Origin: Paracoccaceae bacterium
GTDB taxonomy: Bacteria > Pseudomonadota > Alphaproteobacteria > Rhodobacterales > Rhodobacteraceae
Reading direction: 5' to 3'
Length of the DNA stretch: 12,528 nucleotides
Assembly (NCBI GenBank): GCA_003447515.1
Contig: DLZA01000406.1
Location: 1-12,528, forward strand
Part shown: in pieces, positions 7,601-12,528 of the stretch
Numbering within the stretch: the first letter of the stretch is position 1
Layout: the number at the start of each line of letters is the position of its first letter
The notes under the pieces: model-generated
Database searches by the model: none
What the model was told of the DNA's origin: nothing
The model's input: only the letters and a program-made list of their open reading frames with translations
Program-made: the position numbers and the translations under genes

Positions 7601-8674
7601 TTACTGGCCGTAAAGCTCTTGAAGAGTTTCTTCAGGCAACTCAGTCGGCCACCAAACATTGGCTGTGAGGTCATCGCGATAGTATTCGCCAGCCTTGGCA
7701 ACATCCCAGCCAGCAGGCTCATAGATGTAGTGCTTGTTCAACTCTTGGCCTTCCAGCAAAGCAACAGCCGCTCTGACCCCTGCCGCTGCTTGTGCAGGGC
7801 TATATTCAGCTGAGATTGATGGGAAACCTTCTTCGATCCATTGACCAAAATAGCCATTGTTTCCCTCGCCTGTAAGCGGAGGAATATCAGCCCCGAACTG
7901 CTTCAAGACGTCAACACAGGCACGTGTCATATCAGCTCCGGAAGACCAGATACCGTCAACATTTGGATCATTTAGGTAGAAAGTTTCACAGACACGTTTG
8001 CCTTCATCATAAACCCAGTTGCCGTGCTCTTCTTGGGTGATCGTAATGTCAGTGCCTTCCAACGATTGTACAAGGCCTGCATACCGATTGATATCTTCAG
8101 GATGCGACGGCAAGCCGCGCAAAACCCAAATGTTGCCTGTTCCACCAAGCTGATCCACCAAGAAGTCGCCCATGACACGGCCGAAATTTTCTGCCCCGCC
8201 TTGAATCTCGACTGTGAACGCCTGGGTTTCGGTCCGTCCAGTATGAACGATAACTGGGATACCCGCCGCTACAGCGGCTTCAATACCAGCATCAGCAGAT
8301 GTGCCGGTCACTGGCATAACAATCAGAACGTCAGGGTCTTGTGCAATAAGGTCTTCAATGTCTGCAACCTGTTTTGCTTGGTCAAAGTTTGCATCAAGCA
8401 TGATAAAGTCAGTGATGCGATCGTCGCCGTCTGCGACACCTTGCGCTTCATGCGCCGTTTGCACAGTCCAAGTGTTGGCGTTCACGCCAAAGTGGCTCAT
8501 GGCGATTTTCCACGGGCCTTCTGTTTGGAACGCCCCTGCTTCGACGACTGAGTTGTTTTCTTGGCGCGGCTCAACGCCGTCCATCAAGATAATATCTTCA
8601 GCGAACGCAGGTGCGACGAGTGCTGTTGAGGCGATTAGAGCGGCCAACGCCACTTTCTTAAAATTAGTAGTCAT
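7601..8674 (-). CDS. Periplasmic sugar-binding protein of the ABC importer
   Basis: This 357-residue type I periplasmic binding protein (ribose/xylose-binding group) captures the substrate for the importer. The N-terminus is a clear Sec signal peptide: MTTNFKK, a hydrophobic stretch, then VAPAFA before ED, with cleavage expected near residue 25. The mature part shows the usual pattern of two alternating alpha/beta lobes, for example VLIVMPVTGTSADAGIEAA and AAGIPVIVHTG. The start is ATG at 8674-8672, with GGAGG six bases before it. The reading frame stays open for 65 more codons upstream, but a signal peptide cannot begin there. The ligand is unknown; the family covers pentoses, hexoses, polyols and autoinducer-2. 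It is the first gene of the minus-strand operon. Confidence 0.93.
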   Translation of the reverse strand: MTTNFKKVALAALIASTALVAPAFAEDIILMDGVEPRQENNSVVEAGAFQTEGPWKIAMSHFGVNANTWTVQTAHEAQGVADGDDRITDFIMLDANFDQAKQVADIEDLIAQDPDVLIVMPVTGTSADAGIEAAVAAGIPVIVHTGRTETQAFTVEIQGGAENFGRVMGDFLVDQLGGTGNIWVLRGLPSHPEDINRYAGLVQSLEGTDITITQEEHGNWVYDEGKRVCETFYLNDPNVDGIWSSGADMTRACVDVLKQFGADIPPLTGEGNNGYFGQWIEEGFPSISAEYSPAQAAAGVRAAVALLEGQELNKHYIYEPAGWDVAKAGEYYRDDLTANVWWPTELPEETLQELYGQ

Positions 8675-8869
8675 AAGTTTCCTCCACTGCGCGCCCAGAC
8701 AAGCTGAATGCGCTTCAATTATTGTACGACACAAGACAGTCGCTTTGCTTTTCGGGATGTTCATGATGCGCACTGCCTCCTCCAAGGATGCACATCTTGC
8801 TTTTTCGTCCTCCCTTGAAAACAAGCCGATCAATGCCGTGCCCGCTTCCATAGCGACGGAAATCACCAC
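8675..8869 (-). pseudogene. Possible decayed IclR-type helix-turn-helix remnant
   Basis: The frame of the binding protein stays open for about 65 codons upstream of its true start. The encoded peptide reads like an IclR N-terminal DNA-binding domain: an ALIGLFSRED stretch, then SLEEAVRIMNIPKSKATVL, then CRTIIEAHSACLG. In IclR proteins this order is a LFS-type helix, a SL-x-E-A helix, a lglpKSt recognition turn and an RtL-x-eaG tail. It stops at the binding-protein leader, and no effector domain is present. There is no convincing ribosome site and a TGA lies a few codons upstream. The likeness is by eye only and may be chance. Confidence 0.3.
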
Positions 8870-8893
8870 AGATTCTTCACCGCGTCAACACTT

Positions 8894-8933
8894 ATTCATG
8901 TTGAATGATTAATATATTTATTCAGTTATTAAT
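8894..8933. promoter_or_regulatory. Inverted-repeat cluster, candidate ROK operator
   Basis: Two overlapping symmetries are visible. ATTCA-TGT-TGAAT spans 8894-8906. ATTAATA (8908-8914) is matched by TATTAAT (8927-8933) across 12 bases. TTATTCA also occurs twice in direct orientation, at 8892-8898 and 8918-8924. A/T-rich inverted repeats are typical of ROK-family operators. The site lies between the divergent genes, next to the TTGACG box, so binding there could affect both directions. The assignment to the ROK protein is inferred from proximity. Confidence 0.35.
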
Positions 8934-9021
8934 GTTGATGGATAATGATTACCTCTTGCCGTACGCATGTTTGACTGCCATCTTCCCACCCAAAATAGAG
9001 TTCAAAGATGGCGGCCAATGT

Positions 9022-9672
9022 ATGAGATCAGTTCTTTGTTTTGGAGATTCAAACACTCACGGACAAGTACCAGGAGGAAGCCCTCTTGAACGTTTCGGCT
9101 GGGCCGAGCGGTGGCCTGGTGTGCTGCAAGAAAAATTAGGCCCTGACTGGCGCGTGATTGAAGAAGGGTTGAGTGGTCGCACGACTATTCGCGATGATCC
9201 AGTCGAAGGTGAATTTAAGAATGGGCGTCGATACTTAACACCTTGCATGCAAAGCCATGCGCCCTTGGACTTGATCATAATTATGCTTGGAACAAATGAT
9301 CTAAAACGGCGATTTTCCCAACCGGCTTCAGAGGTAGCAATGGGAATAGGCTGCCTCGTCTACGACATAAAGGAGCTGTGCCCTGGTCCCCAAGGCAAGG
9401 TTCCGGAAATCTTAATCATTGCCCCTCCCCCGATGCATGATGATCTTAAAGAGTGGAACGCGATTTTTGACGGTGCTCCAGAAAAATCGCGAGCGCTCGC
9501 CTTACAATTTGAAATAATGGCAGACTCGCTAGAGGTGCATTTCTTTGACGCGGCTACTATCGGTGAATGTGATCCTGCTGATGGGTTCCATATGAGCGCT
9601 GCTGCTAATCTTGCGTTGGGAAATGCGCTAGCACAAGAAATTGAAGCAATCGGTTGGGCCGGTGCGCAGTGA
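9022..9672 (+). CDS. SGNH/GDSL-family esterase, copy 2 (cytosolic)
   Basis: This 216-residue SGNH hydrolase, also of the arylesterase/acetylesterase-like group, would cleave an ester or acyl bond. Block I GDSNTHG is at 8-14 with nucleophile Ser10. IEEGLSGRTT is at 46-55, GTND at 90-93 with Asn92, and DGFH at 187-190 with Asp187 and His190, so the enzyme looks active. The RFGWAERWPGVL segment (24-35) is characteristic of this group. There is no signal peptide. The frame is open up to 8905, but homologues begin at MRSVLCFGDS, so ATG 9022 is chosen despite a weak ribosome site (GGCGG). It is followed 33 bases later by the ROK regulator, probably in one transcript, divergent from the importer. 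It is paralogous to the gene at 3373-4032. Confidence 0.86.
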   Translation: MRSVLCFGDSNTHGQVPGGSPLERFGWAERWPGVLQEKLGPDWRVIEEGLSGRTTIRDDPVEGEFKNGRRYLTPCMQSHAPLDLIIIMLGTNDLKRRFSQPASEVAMGIGCLVYDIKELCPGPQGKVPEILIIAPPPMHDDLKEWNAIFDGAPEKSRALALQFEIMADSLEVHFFDAATIGECDPADGFHMSAAANLALGNALAQEIEAIGWAGAQ

Positions 9673-9705
9673 CTGTAAATGCTGGAATGAACAGGGGATT
9701 GCAAC

Positions 9706-10782
9706 ATGCCTGATATGAGATTTTCTCCCCCCAACCCGATCCGCATTGCGGACAGAGTAAATGGCCTAAACGCGGTTAGTGTTCGTAGCCATAACGAGAG
9801 GCTTGTTTTAGCCTTGCTACTACAACATGGCGGCACTTCCCGCTTAGCCATCGGCGAGAAGACAGGACTTTCTGCCCAAACAATTTCAGTCATAGTTCGC
9901 TCACTCGAAAAAGAAGGTTTAGTAGCCAAAGGCAAGGCACAAAAAGGCCGCGTTGGCCCACCCACCATACCAATGTCGCTGAACCCAGAGGGTGCATTCT
10001 CTATTGGTATTAGCATCGGTTTCAGAAAGACTGAGGTGGTCTTGATAGACTTCGTGGGCACCGTCGTTGTTCATAAAACACTGCAACATGAGACTGCTGG
10101 CGACCATCATGTTCACCCTGACATTTTCACAACCACACAAGACATTCTTGCTGAATTATCCGTAAAAAGGCGGATACGGGTCGCTGGCATAGGCTTAGCT
10201 TTGCCCGATCTATTCGAAGATTCTGAACCACTTGATAGGCTGAGAAAGCAATTAGAAAGTGAAATCGATTTGGAGGTTTTTCTCCAAAACGATGTTACCG
10301 CCGCGGCTGGTGGAGAAAGCCTCTTCGGCGCGGCAAGAGATCTGGACAATTATCTCTTCTTTTACATTGGTGCAAAGGTCCACTCGCGGTTGATCCTAAA
10401 CCACCAAATTTACAACGCTGCTTCGACAAAGCCATATGACGTCGGACTACTGGAGTTGGAACGTGGGCTTGGATCAAATGCAGTGTATGCCGATGAACTT
10501 TGGGAGCGATCTCAAGGCCTTGGTAACTTTGATGCCGCACTTGCAGAATGGCAGAAAAAATGCGTCGAACTGATCAAGGCAAAGTTAGCCGAACTTGGTC
10601 AGTTTGTAGATGTTACAACGGTTGTTTTGTCGTCATACATACCGCCTGAGATTTGCCGTGAAATCTGTAGTTACCTCATTAACGACACAACGAACCTTTC
10701 TGCAATTGTTGGCGGGCTTGAAGTTGCGCCCAAAGCAGTCGGTGCAGCTTCCCTGCCCTTTGCATCTAGGTTTATGACCTAG
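9706..10782 (+). CDS. ROK-family transcriptional regulator, kinase motifs lost
   Basis: This 358-residue cytoplasmic repressor-type protein has an N-terminal winged helix-turn-helix (about residues 28-80, with LAIGEKTGLSAQTISVIVRSL as reading and recognition helices) and a ROK sugar-sensing domain. In the sensing domain the usual N-terminal DxGxT phosphate motif is replaced by SIGISIGFRKTEV (99-111). The catalytic-type Asp is kept in QNDVTAAAGGE (194-204). The GxGxGGG loop has become GAKVHSRL (222-229), and the GHx-CxCGxxGC zinc motif is absent. It therefore should not phosphorylate sugar but may still bind a ligand. AGGGGA precedes the ATG by eight bases. Its place between the SGNH gene and the divergent importer suggests it controls both. 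Confidence 0.88.
   Translation: MPDMRFSPPNPIRIADRVNGLNAVSVRSHNERLVLALLLQHGGTSRLAIGEKTGLSAQTISVIVRSLEKEGLVAKGKAQKGRVGPPTIPMSLNPEGAFSIGISIGFRKTEVVLIDFVGTVVVHKTLQHETAGDHHVHPDIFTTTQDILAELSVKRRIRVAGIGLALPDLFEDSEPLDRLRKQLESEIDLEVFLQNDVTAAAGGESLFGAARDLDNYLFFYIGAKVHSRLILNHQIYNAASTKPYDVGLLELERGLGSNAVYADELWERSQGLGNFDAALAEWQKKCVELIKAKLAELGQFVDVTTVVLSSYIPPEICREICSYLINDTTNLSAIVGGLEVAPKAVGAASLPFASRFMT
10766..10782 (+). terminator. Small hairpin over the ROK stop codon
   Basis: CTAGGT and ACCTAG pair around a five-base loop and include the TAG stop. The following bases (GAAATTTCC) form no U-tract. This is too short to be a convincing terminator and no better one follows, so how the plus-strand transcript ends is not clear. 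Confidence 0.15.
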
Positions 10783-11005
10783 GAAATTTCCGCGGCTGGG
10801 AGGCTTTGAGGCCGTTCGGAAAGTCTCCTAACCATATCATGTAGAGACAAATTGGGATTAGCGCCAAAGCCGAACGCCAAAACATAATTTGTCCGATAGG
10901 AACGGTTTTTGCAGCGCCATGCACAGCAGCAGACATCGCCGTTAGCAGGAAAGCAGCCAGTAAGCGTAACCCGATACCTTGAATAAAGCTATTGCGCGAA
11001 GCCAT
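10772..11005 (-). pseudogene. Truncated DMT/EamA-family permease
   Basis: The 77-codon frame begins MASRNSFIQGIGLRLLAA and continues with two membrane helices (about residues 10-30 and 38-58) separated by KTVPIGQIMFWRSALAL. This is the opening pattern of EamA/DMT metabolite exporters, where a PxGxxxFxRs loop precedes helix 2. Family members are about 280-300 residues with ten helices, so roughly three quarters is missing. Similarity seems to end near KASQ (about 10796), and the frame then runs into the 3' end of the ROK gene on the other strand, overlapping it by 11 bases. It is read as a remnant cut at a rearrangement junction. ATG at 11005 has only a weak ribosome site. Confidence 0.6.
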
Positions 11006-11043
11006 CACCCGTCCGCTCTGTGTTTCCAGAATCAGAGAAAGAA

Positions 11044-11075
11044 GGCTGGCATTCCAAAAAATTTGAATGCCAGCC
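11044..11075 (-). terminator. Terminator hairpin after the sugar isomerase gene
   Basis: GGCTGGCATTC (11044-11054) and GAATGCCAGCC (11065-11075) form a perfect 11-bp stem with a ten-base A/T-rich loop. On the minus strand it is followed by TTCTTTCTC, a pyrimidine-rich tail suited to intrinsic termination. It lies about 45 bases past the stop of the isomerase gene, upstream of the permease remnant. A smaller hairpin ACGACG-CAAG-CGTCGT (11080-11095) lies just before it. Confidence 0.6.
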
Positions 11076-11121
11076 AAGTACGACGCAAGCGTCGTGGGAG
11101 AAACTCATGTAGCCAAAAATC

Positions 11122-11961
11122 TTAACAAAGTGCCTTGGACAGACGCTCGACTGAGTCTTTCAGGAACTTTGTCGGGTCCTTGCCGTATCGACCAGGGTTC
11201 ATTTCCACGGTCAAAAGTCCACTGTATCCTTGGTCATCCATGTATTGCAGGTAGGCGTCCATCGGCAGTTCACCGTCACCCCAAACGAGGTGAGAGACGG
11301 AACGCGGTACAGCATCTACGAAATGACAATGGACAATTTTGTCGCCATAAAGATCGAAATGCTCTTTGGGTTCCTCGCCCTGAATTGCCATAGCCCCTGT
11401 GTCGAGCGCGGTCTTCAGGTTGGGCGCTCCGACGTCATCAAGGTATTTTTTGACCTCTTGCGCTGTCAGAACGAGGTTGGTTTCCTGTGGCTGAAGAGAT
11501 TCAGTTATGCAGGTCACTCCCAATGTCGCCGCGTATGTGCATATCTCATTCATCGCCTCAACGGATCGCTTCCAAGCCGCCCCGGTCGGCCTTTCGTAGT
11601 AACCCCATCCGCAGGTGACGAACAAGAACGGGCAATTTAGGTCCGACGCAATCTCTGCCGCACGCTTGAAAAACGCGACACTTGCACTCCTGAGGGTGTC
11701 GTCAGCGGAAGCTATGTTCACGGGGTAAACCATCTGTTCCGGGGTGTAGCAGGCTAGTTCCATGCCTCGCGATGTCAGGCTCTTATTCAAACCGTCGATT
11801 TCGGATTTTCCAACATGATCGACATGGAAATGAGGTGCCCAACCCCACATCTCGAACTTCTTCAGGCCAAGGTCGGCCATGTCATTCAGACACATTTCGA
11901 GGCTGAACTTGCCGTAGCCAAAATTGGAACCGCAGAGATTTTCAGGTGACAGATTTTTCAC
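11122..11961 (-). CDS. TIM-barrel sugar (phosphate) isomerase/epimerase
   Basis: This 279-residue xylose-isomerase-like TIM-barrel protein (AP-endonuclease-2 superfamily) probably isomerises or epimerises a keto sugar with a divalent metal. The four expected metal ligands are in place: Glu154 in ITESLQP, Asp187 in ALDTG, His213 in HCHFVD and Glu253 in TVEMNPG. The glycine-rich WGDGELP (227-233) and EMWGW (37-41) also match the tagatose-3-epimerase-like group. The start is GTG at 11961-11959 with AAGGAAGG about eight bases upstream; a TTG at 12009 in the same frame has no ribosome site. Its substrate is unknown. It may process sugars brought in by the nearby importer, but the permease remnant and its own terminator separate it from that operon. 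Confidence 0.85.
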   Translation of the reverse strand: MKNLSPENLCGSNFGYGKFSLEMCLNDMADLGLKKFEMWGWAPHFHVDHVGKSEIDGLNKSLTSRGMELACYTPEQMVYPVNIASADDTLRSASVAFFKRAAEIASDLNCPFLFVTCGWGYYERPTGAAWKRSVEAMNEICTYAATLGVTCITESLQPQETNLVLTAQEVKKYLDDVGAPNLKTALDTGAMAIQGEEPKEHFDLYGDKIVHCHFVDAVPRSVSHLVWGDGELPMDAYLQYMDDQGYSGLLTVEMNPGRYGKDPTKFLKDSVERLSKALC

Positions 11962-12011
11962 AGTTTTCCTTCCTTGGCCGTTAGCGACCTGATCTTTCAA
12001 TTGGTACAAAC

Positions 12012-12025
12012 CGCGAAATCTCGCG
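12012..12025 (-). terminator. Short GC hairpin between dehydrogenase remnant and isomerase gene
   Basis: CGCGA and TCGCG pair around a four-base loop (AATC), with AAAC and TTT flanks extending the stem past a bulge. On the minus strand it is followed by GTTTGT. It may be the old terminator of the dehydrogenase, but it is weak. Confidence 0.25.
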
Positions 12026-12101
12026 TTTCATACGGCAAAGCGTAATTTCTAAGCTGTTGTGTTTCTGCTTCCTACGGAGGGCAGTCCATCGAAATGAATG
12101 C

Positions 12102-12374
12102 CTAAAACACATCTTCAAACTCACAATTGACCAAGAGTTCCGCCACCGCAGCGTTGTTGGGGAGTTCGATATTGATACGGATAAGATGCGCTAGTGTTTC
12201 CGGGGTTGTCATGTCCTCAGTTTCCATGGTCCGCGTCTTTGAATTCTTACTCATATCTGTGCTGACCCATCCTGGGCAAACAGCCGTGGCTCGGACGCCT
12301 TTGTCCCAAGTCAAAGTTCGTGTACTGTGGTTGACCGCCAACATCGCATACTTTGACATTGCGTATCCGACCAT
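12102..12374 (-). pseudogene. C-terminal fragment of a short-chain dehydrogenase (SDR)
   Basis: The 90-codon frame carries the second half of a classical SDR. The catalytic YAMSK (Tyr-x3-Lys) lies near its start, followed by the helix LAVNHSTRTL and the CPGWVSTDM block that closes the cofactor pocket. SDRs are about 230-260 residues, so the Rossmann half with TGxxxGxG and the catalytic Ser is missing. A TGA at 12393-12395 closes the frame seven codons upstream, and no SDR-like sequence is visible in the other frames up to the window edge. The 5' part was lost by deletion or replaced, or a frameshift lies upstream of what can be recognised. The ATG at 12374 lacks a ribosome site, so expression is unlikely. 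Confidence 0.65.
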
Positions 12375-12395
12375 GGCATTGCGTGTCCGTCGTCA

Positions 12396-12528
12396 GGGTT
12401 TTTGGAACCAATTGCGTCTTAAACTAAGAGTGAGTTCGGCCCATCCGGTTGATTGCATTATGCGGCGCGCATGCTGTGATGCAAGCGTCGCGCTTCGAGT
12501 GTCCTTCGTTTGATCCTTTCCCTTTGTT
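12396..12528. other. Unassigned sequence at the right edge, possible mobile-element border
   Basis: No protein-coding frame with a recognisable product is visible. The stretch replaces the expected N-terminal half of the dehydrogenase. It is locally GC-rich with short repeats (around 12461-12497: GCGCGCATGC, GATGC, GCGTCGCGC), and ends in a pyrimidine-rich run. It could be the end of an insertion sequence or a rearranged fragment, but no terminal repeat or transposase is in view. Confidence 0.2.

Larger units (their letters stand above)
8675..9021. promoter_or_regulatory. Divergent control region between the importer and SGNH-ROK genes
   Basis: These 347 bases separate the minus-strand binding protein from the plus-strand SGNH gene. 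For the plus direction a TTGACT (8971-8976) lies 17 bases before AATAGA (8994-8999), giving a leader of about 16 bases. For the minus direction a TACAAT (8726-8721) lies about 47 bases before the ATG, without a good -35. A TTGACG (8888-8883) lies further up with a poor -10. The A/T-rich centre (8890-8950) carries inverted repeats. All promoter boxes are imperfect matches; the layout is the stronger argument. Confidence 0.45.

Noticed and set aside
8675..8869. N-terminal extension of the binding protein to a GTG at 8869
   Set aside because: The signal peptide begins at 8674 with its own GGAGG site. A 65-residue polar extension would block export.
8024..8912. Long plus-strand open frames (175 and 203 codons) over the binding protein
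   Set aside because: They run antisense to the binding protein, which has a signal peptide, ribosome site and family pattern. The translations are unlike any known protein.
8905..9021. Upstream start of SGNH copy 2 at 8905
   Set aside because: The first 39 codons match no SGNH feature and cover the A/T-rich promoter region. The family begins directly before the GDS block.
9360..10061. A 233-codon open frame on the minus strand
   Set aside because: It lies across the SGNH copy 2 and ROK genes, which have clear family motifs on the plus strand. Its translation is Ser/Ala/Pro-rich without recognisable domains, as expected of an antisense shadow.
10772..11077. Intact 101-residue membrane protein starting at 11077
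   Set aside because: Its first 24 codons cover the terminator hairpin of the isomerase gene. The permease likeness starts only after 11005 and ends after two helices.
11076..12500. GCAAGCGTCG occurring near both 11086 and 12481 as a possible element repeat
   Set aside because: It is a single 10-base match without longer flanking identity, and in the first copy it is part of a small hairpin. Chance is enough to explain it.

Overview
The window looks like chromosomal DNA of an alphaproteobacterium, most likely from the Rhodobacterales/Roseobacter side. This rests on the style of the GlpD and GlpK proteins, the ROK-regulated ribose/xylose-type (CUT2) sugar importer and the operon layout. Base composition by eye is close to 50% GC. 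No species can be named. I see no tRNA, rRNA, CRISPR array or complete insertion sequence.

The core is one long minus-strand gene train, read from right to left: a periplasmic binding protein (8674-7601), a double ATPase (7493-5976), two membrane permeases (5972-5010 and 5007-4057), a cytosolic SGNH-type esterase (4032-3373), glycerol-3-phosphate dehydrogenase glpD (3207-1651) and glycerol kinase glpK (1654-167). The ATPase and permease genes are 2-3 bases apart. glpD and glpK overlap by four bases, with a TTG start for glpK. A strong hairpin separates the binding protein from the ATPase gene. A second, GC-rich hairpin separates the esterase from glpD. Several genes use TTG or GTG starts behind good Shine-Dalgarno sequences. 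At the left edge a further minus-strand gene appears to begin (ATG at 12-10), with its ribosome site inside a hairpin.

Divergently on the plus strand lie a second SGNH esterase (9022-9672) and a ROK-family regulator (9706-10782) that lacks the usual kinase and zinc motifs. The 347-base divergent region holds inverted repeats that could be the regulator's operator. It also holds an in-frame stretch upstream of the binding protein that resembles a decayed IclR helix-turn-helix.

The right end looks rearranged. A two-helix stub of a DMT/EamA permease abuts the end of the ROK gene. An apparently intact TIM-barrel sugar isomerase/epimerase follows (11961-11122, with its own terminator hairpin). 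After it come the C-terminal third of a short-chain dehydrogenase and about 150 bases of unassigned sequence.

Working model (inference): the binding-protein importer brings in a small polyol or sugar derivative, possibly an acylated one. The cytosolic esterases remove an acyl group. If the product is glycerol, GlpK and GlpD carry it to dihydroxyacetone phosphate. The ROK protein would control the divergent promoters. The substrate cannot be read from the sequence.
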